Assembly (NCBI RefSeq): GCF_014805625.2
Contig: NW_023998415.1
Coordinates: forward strand, 45,853,475 to 45,917,474
DNA from: Glossina fuscipes
Lineage: Eukaryota; Arthropoda; Insecta; Diptera; Glossinidae
Length of the DNA stretch: 64,000 nucleotides
Direction: 5' to 3'
Under the pieces are notes generated by a model, which saw only the letters and a list, made by a program, of their open reading frames with translations, did not search any database and had not been told where the DNA came from. This document shows positions 1 to 12,316 of this stretch, in pieces. The position numbers and the translations under genes were made by a program. Within the stretch, counting starts at the first letter, position 1; every line of letters starts with the position of its first letter.

Positions 1-195
1 AATCTTAAAAAGGACAACTAAAGGTAATCAAAAATCCCTTAGCGACAAAAATTAAATATCATCGGATGTTGCATTAATTTTGTATTTTAGCAAAAACATT
101 CTTTAGCATTCACGTTTATGGGCAGCTACACCTTCAATTGGCCACAAAGCTTTTTTACACGCACCTACCAAATGTTACAATTTTTTTTATTTTTA

Positions 196-247
<52 letters not shown>

Positions 248-1584
248 CAAAAACACGTTTGTTTCATGTAAAAAATTATAAAAAGAAATAAAAACATTAA
301 AAATCACACACAGGTGTTCACAATCAATCAAAACGTGAGATCACCAGCATTTTCTCTTAACTATAGTTTATTATTATTTTTTTTTTTTTTTTGTTGTATT
401 TGGTTTCTTTTTTTTTCTTTTTTGTTAAGTTTAAATAAACGCGTCATTTACAAAACAGCAAAAATAAAAACAACAGAGCTCTATAATACGGCTACACGGC
501 AATAAAAAAACACAATACCGTTATAATAAAAAACGCAAAACTTTAAACCGAGCACCCAACCGTAACCCATATACCAATGAAATCAGAAAAGCAAAAAAAA
601 CAAACCAAAATCATTACGAATTTAAGACTTGTTATTATTATATCATTGAAAAACAAAAAAAAAAAAAAAAAAACACAAAAAAATGAAAATAAATAAATAA
701 ATGAACGAATCTACACGTTTATGTACCCACAATAACAAAAACAACAACAACAACAACAACAAGAGCATGATTATGATGGATTAAATTTAATGCTTTACGC
801 ATGCTCTTTTCATATATAACCAAAATAAGAAACAAGCAACAAACAACAAAAACAAAACTACTTTAGTCATGAATGGCGCGCGAGGTTCCTGCGTTAAGCA
901 CCCAAAGCTGTTGAGTGCTGTACACTACTTCCATACTTTCATCCGAAAGAAAGGAAAGCAACGCTATCAACTCCAAATATGCGTTTGTTTCTTTTTGTGG
1001 CATATCACTAACTCACAGGCACATAGCAAATCCAGCGAGGATTTATTAGTTTTGCATATCGAGAAATATCGAGAAGCAACAAATTCAAATTCAAATTGTT
1101 ATAGGATTTATAAAAAAAATTTCATACAGATTTTGTGATTGGTTATTGCCATGAAGATAAGCAGGAGCTTTAGAAGTTGTCCACATCTTGCTCTCAATCA
1201 TGACATGTCGTTTTCCCCCTAACGATTATCTGAAGAAATTCCGCATTATGAACAACTGTTAAGAGTTTTGTCATCAATTGCAAACAAGAGGAAGAAGAAT
1301 TTCTATCATTCTGTGAGACTTTCGTTTCGCCATTGCCAATACTTATGTATTTACATCTGGCAGTTGGAGGTATACACATACTTTACATTAGCATATCTTG
1401 TTAAGACTTGATTAAGATCATCTGCCAGCAAGTCCGCACTTTTGTCTGGGTGCCTGGCCTAAAATTTGTTAGAAAATGTTCATGAAATGTTTACATATAT
1501 CATTTGCAAGCTTGGCAGCGACTTTCCTTTCTTCCACGTCCAGGTCAAGTTTGTCAAGTGGAAAACCTGAAAAAAAAAAAAAAA
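1..1584. other. AT-rich non-coding DNA
   Basis: No gene is seen. The segment has a long A run at 201-245, T runs near 180 and 380, shorter A runs near 655-672 and 1571-1584, and a CAA tract near 745-763. The stretch from 1141 to 1560 is non-repetitive and of ordinary composition, but no reading frame in it resembles a protein I know. Confidence 0.6.
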
Positions 1585-2600
1585 TGAAAAACGTTATAAT
1601 CGGGCAAGGCCCTAAACCACTTTAGTTAAGACATTTATTCACTTATTTTCGTCATTGTCCAGCGAAAATTCAACCTTCTTTCCATGTGACGGCACATTTT
1701 TTACGGAAAAGCCTATATTGAGGGGTCTTCAAAACGTTAACGAACCTGATTAAAATTTAGCAAATTAAAGTTTTCTTCTTAAAGATTGTATCAATTTCTA
1801 TCTATTGCCATATATAGATTGACTATTCATAAGAATCCTTATAAGAGATGGTATCCAGAAAATAGACCTATATGATCAAATCCCCATTTATGGATCCATT
1901 TAAATGATGAATGATGGAAATATACGCCTTTCTGCCATGCAAAGCGATAACAAGGGAGCAGGTTTAAAAAATCATTATATCCGATCAAAATTTTTCTTAT
2001 TATTTTAGAATGCTGACGACTGGTACGGTACTATTACTTGGAAATTTTTGAAATTTTGTAATGTAGAGACTTTTTCATAATAAATCAGTACAGTAAGAGC
2101 TGCCCGGAAAAATGATCCAATTTAATCCATTTTCAATCCATTATCAATCGAATTGCGACTTGTAAGCTAAACATCAAACATATGAACGGGCATTACACAA
2201 ATAGATTGTCAGAACTTAAAATAACCTGATTTTGAACTACTACTGCTACTTATATAACCAAGTAAATGCGTTATGGTGGGTCACGGCATACCATTATTCA
2301 TATATAATAACTTTTCAAAAGAAGCCGTTATATGGCAAGTGATGAAGAAATTGTTCCGATCCGAGGCATTTTGTCCTTGTGCCTTGTGCCAGGGCGGTGT
2401 ATCAGATTTCATCAAAATATCTCATATCAAGTCTTATTCAGACTTTCAGGTTGAAAATAACAATACAAGGTGGACAGACGGACAGACAATTTAATATTGC
2501 TACAATAAAATATGGGTCAGCTGATGTCCTTCTGAGTGTTATATACAACCGCGTATTCTTAATGTACTCCTGTACGAAAAGTTGTGTAGGCTATAAAAAG
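1585..2600 (+). mobile_element. Decayed dispersed repeat, copy 1 (non-autonomous element)
   Basis: The head at 1599-1611 (atcgggcaaggcc, then cctaaaccactttagttaag) matches the heads of the copies at 16.3 and 17.7 kb. A middle motif at 1828-1843 (cataagaatccttata) recurs with one change at 16863 and 17973. Near the end, a 'gtggacagacggacagac' stretch is followed by a tail at 2581-2600 (tgtgtaggctataaaaag), which ends like the tails of the other copies. It has no coding capacity; short open frames across it are spurious. The tail resembles a repeat common in muscoid flies as I recall it. Ends are approximate, and the class of element is not settled. Confidence 0.6.
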
Positions 2601-3900
2601 CATTATATTTAAATGTTAGTGTATTCGCTTTTATTTATCGCAGATCATGTCATTGTGCTATAGATTACATTAAGTATTATACGTATACAATATATATATT
2701 TTATCACAAATATTGTGAACCATATATATATATTTATAAATTTTGATAGCTCCTTCTCATAGATAAATGTACGACCTGGAACACATGTAAACGAACCTTT
2801 GCTTTGATTTAATTGATTTTCGATCTTCGCGTAGCTAATATAATTAAAAAAATTTTACTACAATCGCAGACAAGTTTCCGGCTTTTACACTTAATTGGCG
2901 CTAACGGCGTACATGTAGGGGATATGGAAATCGAAACTTGTATCTTGGTTACTGCTTGGACATCTGCTAATAATAACTACATATCGCAATTGAACAATAT
3001 TTTTTCTAATACCGCATAGGTTGTCTTCTGTGTCAAATAAACAGCGTTTACGGGACACTTTACTTCTGCTGCCTAAATCGAAGGAATACTGAATTCTTAC
3101 AGGTGGCGGACAACCACTATTGTCTTTCAATAGCGAGTGATGCTTGTTCAGTCTGTCCAGCCCTAGAGTTCTCTTCATTTTAAAAGATATAGAGGAGCTG
3201 CAGGTAGAGCGTCTTCTGGAATAATCTTACAAACGGACAAATACGTCTACAACATTTCGCGCTAGCAACTCAACACCCGTGACATCCGAACACTATACGG
3301 ATGCATCATAAGTTGCGTGTGCAACATTGACATTGTGTGTTACACGAACAGCATGTAGGGCCAAATCTCATTCAAACGTAGGACACGGTGAATCTGTTTT
3401 ATTTTAATATTAAGTTTATCCCTCAGCCAGGTATTCGGGGGGGGGGGTCAGTTCGCTATGCAACAAAATTGAGATTACGGTCGCCTTGCATGAAAAACTT
3501 ATTATATATTCTATGAAATTTATCGCGATAGTCTCCTCTTTTAATGGCTCCTTTATTGTCTTGCCTTGTTGCGAATACTGTAACTGTAAACATCATTGTC
3601 AAGAAAATTGTAAAGGAAAGCAATAAGCAAATCCACCTAAAGCGTTACTGCATTTATGATTGAGAAGCGAGGTGATCACGAGATAGCATGTTATTGCATA
3701 GTAAGCGGTTTAGAAACAGAAAATCTACCTTCGCTACCTAGGCGACCGTCAATGCGCCGACTAAGTTGCCAAAGCATTCTGCATCCGATTACTGTGTGGC
3801 GAGATCGACGATAAAGTGCTTTTCTGCTCTAGCCGCGATTCAGATCGTTTCCATGTTTCGATTACAACAATGAAATAACTATTTGTCTTAGGCAGCTTTC
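2601..3900. other. Non-repetitive segment, unassigned
   Basis: A short AT tract lies near 2687-2733. The rest (2800-3900) is close to free of simple repeats and richer in G+C than its surroundings, with a run of nine or ten G near 3437. A 95-codon minus-strand open frame (2891-3178) has a mixed amino-acid composition, but I recognise no domain, and its length is within chance for this much DNA. It is probably old transposon or plain unique sequence. Confidence 0.4.
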
Positions 3901-4263
3901 CCCCGTTCTCTTGCTTTCCGCATAGATAATGTCAAACGATTTAGAAACAAAAAAAAAAAAAGAATTAACTGCCTAAACCATATTTTAATCTCGCGTTACT
4001 AATAACTTAATAAGGTAAATTAAGAAGAAGAAGAATAAGAAAAAAAAAAAAATCATTCTCTTAACTAAACAAAACGTGTTAGCATTTGTAACTCTTTTTA
4101 ACTTATTTTTTTAATTTTTTTTATTGTTGTTGTGTTATTGTATTCTCCCTCTCCGTCAAACAACATTTCTACGCATTATTGCATTAATTAGTTGATTCTA
4201 CCAATTTAAGTGAGTTGTTTTGCAAATCGACTAGCCGTATGAATGTCGATCTATCTGTCTGCT

Positions 4264-4269
<6 letters not shown>

Positions 4270-4296
<27 letters not shown>
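4270..4296. repeat. (GT)n microsatellite
   Basis: About thirteen GT units, ending in gtgcgtgc. Confidence 0.95.
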
Positions 4297-4389
4297 GTGC
4301 TTATATCTATATGTTACATTTATACTTTGACCGAACACCTGCAAATATCATTTACGGTGTGTATCAGCTTCAACTCAGCTTCAGCTTCA

Positions 4390-4418
4390 CCATCATCATC
4401 ATCATCATCATCATCATT
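4390..4418. repeat. (CAT)n microsatellite
   Basis: Nine or so CAT/ATC units, followed by ATTATCATATGATATG. Confidence 0.95.
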
Positions 4419-5537
4419 ATCATATGATATGAAGCGATCCGATGCTATGTGATACGATGTGATATCATCACATTACGTATTACGCTGCGGGTGCGGATAT
4501 AAAAAAAAAAAAAATAAATAAATAATTTTATTATTAATAAAAGACATAACATTTTTCTCTTTTAATTCACTTTCTCGTCGCTTCTTAACATTTTCAATGA
4601 TATTAAATAAATAAAATTGTGAAACGCAATTTATTTTATTTATTTATCTTTATTGGCTTTTTCTTTTTTTTTTTTTTTTGTTTATTAATTTTTCTTTAAA
4701 TTTTTTTTAATTTTTGGCGCTAAGAAACAATTAACTGATTAAATATTATTTTCGCTTAGAATGCATTTATTGCTTATTTCAACTAATTGATAACCGTCTC
4801 CGATAAAGCATTTAAATAATTTATCTATACGCACGTAATAACAGCTTCAACTTTCGCTGAGAAGGTAAATACAGATCGCGCGAAATGCTGCGATGAGAAG
4901 CTATATTAACCAGATTGATAGAAACGGTCTCTTAATGACATATGTCACAATAATTCTTCTTCTCAATTCTTCAATTGGATATTGAAAAAATTGAACATGA
5001 ATGACATAGAGATGATGAGTCAGATGGTAACGGACAGAATGTTGACTTTTAGTATTATGTGTAGAAGTAGCGAGCTGATCGTTGATTTGATCTGATAAAT
5101 GGAAAGACACCTGCATACGATTGTAAAGTTCAAAGGGGTTTACAAAGTGATCGTTTAACGGGTTCAGTTTAAAGGGCAGGCCATGTGTACGTACGTACGA
5201 ACGCGTACGCTTGAAAACTTTCTTATAAGTCAGCGAGTTAATGCCCACACACTGTTACTGCCAGCCGCCTTTACCTTTAAGTTAAAGAACGCAATAAAAA
5301 CCGTATAATAAGTGCAAAAAAAAGATGAACGCCTACTAATTAAAAAATAAAAAATACGATGTTGTTCGCTGACTGCATGCACTTTGTTTCCTTTTCTTTT
5401 TTTTTTTTTTTTTTTTCCTTGTACTTTTATTTTAGGGAACTTCTGCTTAAAACAGATTTAATCAACTTTTCGATGAAGAAACAACGAAATGCTAAAATTT
5501 ACGCTTGGTTGGTTATATTTATACATTCAAATATTAA

Positions 5538-5556
5538 ATATATATATATATATATA

Positions 5557-5593
<37 letters not shown>
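5538..5593. repeat. Compound (TA)n(TG)n microsatellite
   Basis: A TA tract of about 20 bases joins a TG tract of about 35 bases with almost no interruption. Both are alternating purine-pyrimidine DNA. Confidence 0.95.
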
Positions 5594-5598
<5 letters not shown>

Positions 5599-5740
5599 TT
5601 TTTTTATATGCTCGAACAATACAACACCGACACTAATAATATATTCAAAGCAAAAAAAAAAATGAAGAAGAAGAAGAAAACAAATCTAACAGAAAGCAAC
5701 AGCAGCAACAGCAAAAGCATCAGCATGGGTGGCTTTTATT

Positions 5741-5808
5741 TGTTATTATTATTATTATTATTGTTGTTGTTGTTGTTTTTGTTTTTGTTGTTGTTATTAT
5801 TATTATTT
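5741..5808. repeat. (TTA)n/(TTG)n trinucleotide tract
   Basis: TTA units pass into TTG and TTTTTG units and back to TTA. In one frame this reads as poly-Leu, which explains the long plus-strand open frame here. Confidence 0.9.
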
Positions 5809-6900
5809 TACATGGCGCTGAGATTCATTGCAATTTGTTTCGTATTGATAATGTTAGTTGCCGCTGTTCTTATTATCATTGTTGTTGTTTTCGTTTCGGT
5901 TTTAGTTTTTAGTTTTCAGCTTTATACCGACGTTTGGTTACATGATGCTCCCACAAGTATTTATACGATACGACCGATATACCGACGAACAATATATAAG
6001 CATATGCTTATGCATATAACGAGAGTTTCTTCTTTATCGATTCCATTTCCTTACCCCTTAGCCCGCGCAACAACGACTATCGACCGAAAAAGAAGAAAAT
6101 AAAAAATGAAAAAAAAAAAAGAAGAAAAATTCATAACGCTTCTCTCACTCCGCTTGCAAGTGATTTCCGCAACTTAACGAATTTATAATGTAGTGGTGTG
6201 TTGTTGTTGCTACCACTTTGGCTGCTGTCATGGCTTCTGTAGTTAATACTGACGTTAGTGTATTACTTTTGTTGATGTTGCTGCTATTTTTCTACTGCGA
6301 ATCATGGTGTTTTTGCTGTTGTTGTTGCTTTTGCTATTACTACTGCTGCTGCTGCTGTTCCTGTTGCCGCCGCTGTCTCCATTTATCGGTTTTATTTGTT
6401 GTTTGCGCCAAAACGAAAATGAACACGTGCGTCCGGTTGTTGGATTTATACGGTATTCATATTATATGCATATTTTTGTGTGCTATGTGTATTCCGTGTG
6501 CTTTGTGCCGTTAGTGTTGTTTTTGTTATTATTGTTGTTTGTATGTCGGTTTTTAATAGTGTTTACATTTATTCGTCTGCATTTAAATTATTCATCAGAA
6601 ATAAAAGGAGAAAAAAAAAAAAAAAAAAAAAAAACAAAAACGAACAAACAAACTAAATAAAAACTAAATAAAAAGTCGATGAAAAAAACAAACCTCATTC
6701 GAGTGTAATACGGATTCCAATCTAAATGCAAGCAGATAAACACTTAAGTTTGCCTTCATAGGCGAGCTAGTATGTGTGCACATCTGTGTCTACATGCATT
6801 TCGTATCAGGATTAAAAAAAAAAAATAAATAAATAAAAAAACAAACAGAAAATTATTAATATTGAGTTGATCTTGATGGCTGCGAATCTATTAATTTCGA

Positions 6901-8000
6901 TCGATATCCTCGGTCCCGGATACGAGTCGTTTTCGCTAAATGTTTCGCTAGAGTTACACATGGAAAATATAACAATTTAGATCCGAATTCTAGAGAGCAA
7001 ATATACGGTCATAGTATGCATAAAAACGAAACAAAAAAAGTTATATTTCCTCCGGATAGTAGACTGATAGTAGACTTATCGCGGAACAGATTTCTGTGAT
7101 GGAAAATCGTAATACCTTAGTAAATGTCATATATATATATGTGTATATACAAACGAAATAAAAAAGTATCGAACATACAAAGCACTTAACATATTGATCG
7201 TAATCAAAGAAATTCCAATTTAAAAAGGAGGCAATGGCAGCCAAAAAGTAAGAGACTTTCATACGTTGCTTTAGAAACGTTGTAGAAAATACCGTAAGCT
7301 AAGCATCAGTGAAAGATAATTAAAACTATGGATTTAATGAATACTTTCGTAACATCTCGCACTATGATTAATATGTTCTTCTTCTTTTTTGCACAGCAAA
7401 GGCGGTAGATAATTATGTCGAAATGGTATCAGACTTCAAGAGCCGCCACCTTTTAGCGAATATGGCCCAATCCTTACGTAGTGATAATGTGAGAAATATA
7501 TTAAAAAGCTTTTAAGAAATGTTCTGAAGATGGAATGCCGTCAACAAGACAAAGTATAACATATCCTAAGTGAAATAAAGTTAGTACCGCGAGCTTATAC
7601 ATTATGCTTTAGTAATTTGCAATAAATTTCCATCGAAGCAGTTAAGGAACTTAAACTAAGAATTTAATGGAAGATTATTAAGGAATTTCTTCTTTTTTCT
7701 TTTTTTTTTTAGAAATTTCCATGAAATGTCATTTCTTCCTTCATTCATGTATTTGTGAAATTCGTTTGCCTTTCTTAAATACCAAAAGTTTAGATTCTGT
7801 ATCCAACGATCAAATCATTGGATATCAATTGGTCAACCTATTAATAGAGCGATTGCAGTTTGCAAATCAAATCAAATAAAAACTTTTTTCTTGCTCTCCG
7901 ATGATTGACCGATGATTTATGTTCCGTGCAATTTGATATTGGAATGCTTTGGAATAAGCTTTGGTCACATTTTCAAATACGCTTGTCGCTGACAAGAAAT
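6901..8000. other. Non-repetitive AT-rich segment, no gene seen
   Basis: Only a short AT tract (7128-7150) and a short T run near 7690-7710 interrupt this stretch. Open frames reach 73 codons and show no recognisable motif. Around 7410-7500, three frames give short non-repetitive peptides, which I could not match to any transposase with confidence. Confidence 0.45.
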
Positions 8001-9188
8001 GATTATCAGGGTTGCTAAGGAGCAAGGTGACTACGTTAGTAGACGATGTAGTCGAAGTATATACATATATTATATATATTACATTCATTTTTTTTTTGTT
8101 TTTGTTTTTATTGCTCTGTACATTCGTCTACGGTCTACGGTCTATGACTTACAATAATAAGAAAAAAAAAAAAAAAAAAAAATATATATATAAAAGAAGA
8201 AAATTAATTATCAAAAGATTGGCATGCATTTAATTAGGATCAATGGGATAATGGGATAAATTTATAAAAAGAATTTTGAAAAGAATTTAAAAGCACATCT
8301 AAAAACTGTTAATTTCTGAGAGCGAAATAACGCATTTTAAATAGTTATCTGCTTATGATCTAATATGCTTGAGCGTTTAATAGAAACGTTCACCTTGGCA
8401 AGGTAATCGTAAATAAATTTCAAAAAGCCTAATTCCCTTCCACTTTTTGCTAGCAGCCTCTTGCCCTGTCTGTCTATGATTTTACCGTTTTAATATTAAA
8501 TATATATATAGATTTGTAAACCAATTATATTTTGTGTGATTGTTCGACAAGTATGTTGAGTATGTCACTTGTTTGTTGATTTTTGGTAGTGCGTCATGTT
8601 ATCAAAAAAAAGGAAAAAAGGAAAAAAAAGAAAAAAAAAAAAAAAACAAAAAACAAACAAACTGGACAAATGTAGCGCGTTGTACATACATACATGGATA
8701 CCTCATAGTGCTGTGTGATGGCGACGGTGGTGGTAGTAGGTCTCCAAACACCTTATATGGTTGGACAGATATTTAATCGTTTATTGCACAATCATATACA
8801 GCTACATTATGTATATGTGTTAGCGTCGACTGTGTATTATGTTTCACTCTCTATCCGTCTTTCCGTCTATCACAAAACCCACTTACGTTAATGTACCCGA
8901 TATTTGAACGCACAAAAAATATTTGTAAATCTGTTACAAACTGAAAATCTCCCCGAATATGGTAGCAACTAGTGGCATATGTATGTACATATGTACGCAT
9001 GTGATTGTAGTTGTTGCACTGCAACAACATGTTACGCACATGTGCCAAAAACTATCATAAAACGTCAGTGACAACAGATGCGGTTGAGAAATGAATGTTT
9101 TGTACAAAATTATAAGATACTAGTACTGGTATCGCTTTAAATATGTACAACTATAGATATGTACTTGCATACAGCACTAGCACCAGCA

Positions 9189-9288
9189 NNNNNNNNNNNN
9201 NNNNNNNNNNNNNNNNNNNNNNNNNNNNNNNNNNNNNNNNNNNNNNNNNNNNNNNNNNNNNNNNNNNNNNNNNNNNNNNNNNNNNNNN
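9189..9288. other. Assembly gap (100 N)
   Basis: Exactly 100 N, the usual placeholder for a gap of unknown size. The bases on both sides are CAG/GCA-type repeat, so the assembler most likely failed on a long CAG tract. The open frames that cross the N run are artefacts. Confidence 0.97.
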
Positions 9289-9296
9289 GTAGCTGT

Positions 9297-9302
9297 AGCA
9301 GT

Positions 9303-9336
<34 letters not shown>
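9297..9336. repeat. (AGC)n tract next to the gap
   Basis: About twelve AGC/AGT units. Together with the 'agcaccagca' before the gap they form the two edges of an unresolved CAG repeat. Confidence 0.95.
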
Positions 9337-9337
<1 letters not shown>

Positions 9338-9684
9338 ACCTTATGTCGTGTTCTTTGCCGTTGTGATGTTAAAGTTGTAGTTGCCATAAACAATAATAAC
9401 TGTTGTGATTTTATTTTCTTCTCTCTTTACTTTTCTTAATACGATTTTATATATGGGATGCTGTGTTACCAAAATTGACAGCAACAATAACAACAACAAC
9501 AACAGCAATAACAAAAAAAACAAAAAAAAAATAAATAAATAAATAAAAAAAAATTACATATGAAAGCTCGTTGTACAACATGTACTGTAATCGTATACTA
9601 CAGACTTTTGTTGTTGGCGCTGCTATTATAGTGATTGTTGCAGGTGTTGTTGTGTGTACAAGATTTGTCACCTACCTTTTATGT

Positions 9685-9688
<4 letters not shown>

Positions 9689-9719
<31 letters not shown>
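9689..9719. repeat. (AT)n microsatellite
   Basis: About fifteen AT units. Confidence 0.95.
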
Positions 9720-9721
<2 letters not shown>

Positions 9722-9976
9722 TTCAATAAAATACAATACAATACAGCAAAGGCTTATACTTGCGCGAAGACTTCTACTTGGCATGATGGTCCGTATAAAA
9801 ATACTTAGTTATCGATACACACACTAACTTTACTACTTGGCCAGGTTAACAATTTATTGTCGATTGTTTGAATTTTTCATTATGACTTTGTTTTGACCAT
9901 ATTGTATAAATCATAACTCTTTTCTTTTCTTTTTTTTTTTTTTGTCTTTTCACCAAACATGGTGTATGCGAGTGTT

Positions 9977-10029
9977 ACTGTTGCTGCCGCTGCTGTTGCT
10001 GTTGCTGCTGCTGCTGCTGCTATTGTTAT
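9977..10029. repeat. (CTG)n-rich tract
   Basis: CTG/TTG/CCG units, the complement of CAG/CAA 'opa'-like repeats common in fly DNA. There is no open frame of note on the CAG strand. Confidence 0.9.
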
Positions 10030-10340
10030 TTCAGTTGTCTCTGTAAGCTGTTGCTACAGATGTTGCATCTTTGTTTAACAAATATGCCATTTGTTTTATG
10101 GAACATCTTGCATATGCATATATATATATATATATACATATATGTATATATGATATGTAAGCATGATGATGCGCTCACTTAAATAGTTTTATGTATTTTA
10201 AATATATTTTTACTTTTCTGCGCATATGTATGCTTGGGTTTGCTTATTTCTACTGAGAAATTTTTATGAACATAATCAGTAAGAAATTTTATGGTTTACA
10301 AAATATTTTTATACCTTACGAGATTGTTCTGCTGTTTGCA

Positions 10341-11100
10341 GTTATTTATATGCCATAAAAGACGCTACAAAAAGAGCCATCTTGTGAAATTGAGACTTTT
10401 ATGGGACATGAACAAGTTATCGTAAGAATTGATAGAAAATAAATTAATGAATAAAATGCGATAATAAAAGCGGCGAAGTAACTCTTTAACCACCTGTTCT
10501 GATCGTTTAGCTTGATTATGTACACTATACTCTCTCGGTAGGAAGAATTTTGCTTTCGATCGACAATCGCTATACCTTCTGGTCTCATAACGTTTAGGGT
10601 AATTGTTTTCGCTGCATCTGCATGGTGAAGGACTTAAGGTGAACTTAAGTAAAACTTACTCTTTAAAATGCCAATCGCTTTGTCTGGACGATTCTTCATT
10701 TATTAAAACAACTTAAGATAGTCTGTCTATTCGTCTATGCGATGCCTGCCCATATTTATTGTATATCCATCTAGAGGCCGTAAATTTTACAAATATTTTG
10801 ACAAAACTTGATGCACTTACGTGATTTTTTTTTTATCCTAAAAACGGACACTATTTTATTTTCAGATTGAATCGGATCATTTTGATGACCACTTCCCACA
10901 TGACCACTTCTACATTTAAAAAAAAAAAAATGATAAATTTTGAAAATTTCTTTACGAAATCTCGGTAGAAAAACCTTTTTTTTATGGAAAATATATATAT
11001 TTTCTTATGTATGATCATCAACTAGTTAGTATATCTTCCCTATACGTGCAGGAATGTTGGTGTTTACGAAAGCTTATATCTATATCTCTCGGTACAGAGA
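10341..11100. other. Mostly unique segment with a possible old repeat
   Basis: The stretch 10710-10905 (gtctgtctattcgtctatgc, then a 'gattgaatcggatcatttt' motif) has the feel of a dispersed muscoid repeat with a 'predicted query' style decay, but I found no second copy in this window. The rest is unassigned. Confidence 0.3.
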
Positions 11101-12300
11101 CGCGGAAAAAGGGATTAGTATACCTGTACGTTTGACTTGACAGTGGCACCATAAAGTACGGTAGAAGTAGACCTCTGCTGGTATGTTGTTCTAACAGCAG
11201 GTAGTGCGGTTAAGCCGCAATGATATGCCGCACGGTATACAAGCGATGCCGGGGTGAATGGATGGGACGGCTGAGAGAAAGCCTTGTAGTCCAGTTAAAG
11301 GTCTCACTTAGTGTGGACAAGTTCCTTGAAGATGATATGGGTCGTATGATTGATATAGATTGTAAAACTTTCTAGTTTGGGCGTTGAGGGAAATACGATT
11401 GGATTGACGATGTCTGGAAAATTTCATTCATTTTTCAAGTGTATCTTACGTTTTGCTTCATATATTGACTCATTTCCTAACATTGTTTCTAAAGAGGTTT
11501 TTGTTGGTTTTACGTGGGTGCACTACCTTCTCGACTTAATGACACGAGGGTTAATTTTGCGTTATCGGCGCCCTCCAGAGAGTTAGGCAGCCCCTATAAG
11601 CTAGGGGCCCAAAGTACACTGGAGAAACCAGATGTTATTCAATAAACTCACTCTGGGAAGTGTTGAGGCCTATAATTACTTTTAATGGAATTTAGGAATG
11701 ACAGCAAGCACAACTACCGCGATACCCCCCGAAAGATTGTACCCGGGAGCCAGGACTCATACATTGGTTAACTGCGGCGTTCAAACTGGGGACTGAACAT
11801 AATACGGTTTCTACATGTAGGCAAGATACCCCTCTTTAAATTTACTTTAAGCGACATAGTCACTCTTGCCTTCAAATTAACCATACGAACCCGGCTAGCC
11901 ATTACCGGACTACCCTTCTTCACGATATATTAGCATCGGGTGCTAAAATTGACATGGCGGGCGGTACCATGCTCTCGACTATTATTATATCAACGTATTT
12001 TACGTAACCACTTATCAGCTGGTTGGTTAGTATTTCCTCCTTAGCAATAGTCTATGAGAGAAAAGTGTTTCTTTCCGTAGCTATCTTTCCCCTAAGCTAT
12101 CTTTCAGAAAACTTGTCGCCAAGTTATAGACAGTCCAAGCCTTAAACTCTTCTTCGTCGATCAAGACCGTTTCGAGGAATCATCAAGAGGAGGTGAGAGT
12201 TTCGGCTCATCTATGCTTTCCCAAGAGCGTAGTTTATCACACCATTTTTTTCTACATTTGTTTTATTTCCTCTCCAGAAGATTGAAATTATTTTTGAAAT
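11101..12300. other. GC-richer island, probably an old transposon
   Basis: This is one of the least AT-rich parts of the window and has almost no simple repeats. A segment at 11226-11283 resembles 42700-42757 in the same orientation. A hairpin with 7-bp arms (gccccta / taggggc) lies at 11590-11608. The longest plus-strand open frame (11377-11586, 69 codons) shows no domain I recognise. The composition and the shared segment suggest a transposon of a family I cannot name. Confidence 0.4.
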
Positions 12301-12316
12301 TAGAAAAAAAAAAAAA

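Larger units (their letters stand above)
3901..6900. repeat. Microsatellite-dense block A
   Basis: Several simple repeats are packed together: A runs near 3949, 4038 and 4501; GT at 4270-4296; CAT/ATC at 4390-4418; TA at 5538-5557 running directly into TG at 5558-5593; TTA/TTG at 5741-5808; a TTG/CTG-rich stretch at 6310-6375; and an A run near 6611-6633. Long open frames here, including one of 247 codons at 5359-6102, are translations of these repeats (runs of Leu, Val/Cys, Lys) and not genes. Confidence 0.85.
8001..10340. repeat. Microsatellite-dense block B with assembly gap
   Basis: The block contains A-rich runs (8160-8200, 8604-8660), a CAG tract on both sides of the gap (9181-9188 and 9297-9336), AAC/CAA units at 9481-9510, AT at 9689-9719, a T run near 9929, CTG at 9977-10029 and AT near 10117-10150. 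No gene is seen. Confidence 0.85.

Noticed and set aside
2640..2740. TATA-box promoter candidates in TATATATA strings
   Set aside because: AT microsatellites produce such strings everywhere; nothing downstream supports a transcription start.
2891..3178. 95-codon minus-strand frame as a possible gene
   Set aside because: Balanced composition but no motif; tried against mariner block order without success.
4901..5248. 115-codon minus-strand open frame of mixed composition
   Set aside because: It has no recognisable motif, and a few frames of this length are expected by chance in 64 kb of AT-rich DNA. It would need conservation or transcript evidence.
5359..6102. 247-codon plus-strand open frame, the longest in the window
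   Set aside because: It is built from translated T, TA, TG, A and TTA/TTG tracts (poly-Phe, Val-Cys, Lys and Leu runs) with no domain.
6975..6996. Resemblance to the miR-10 seed region (tagatccgaatt)
   Set aside because: Only a partial match and no hairpin precursor around it.
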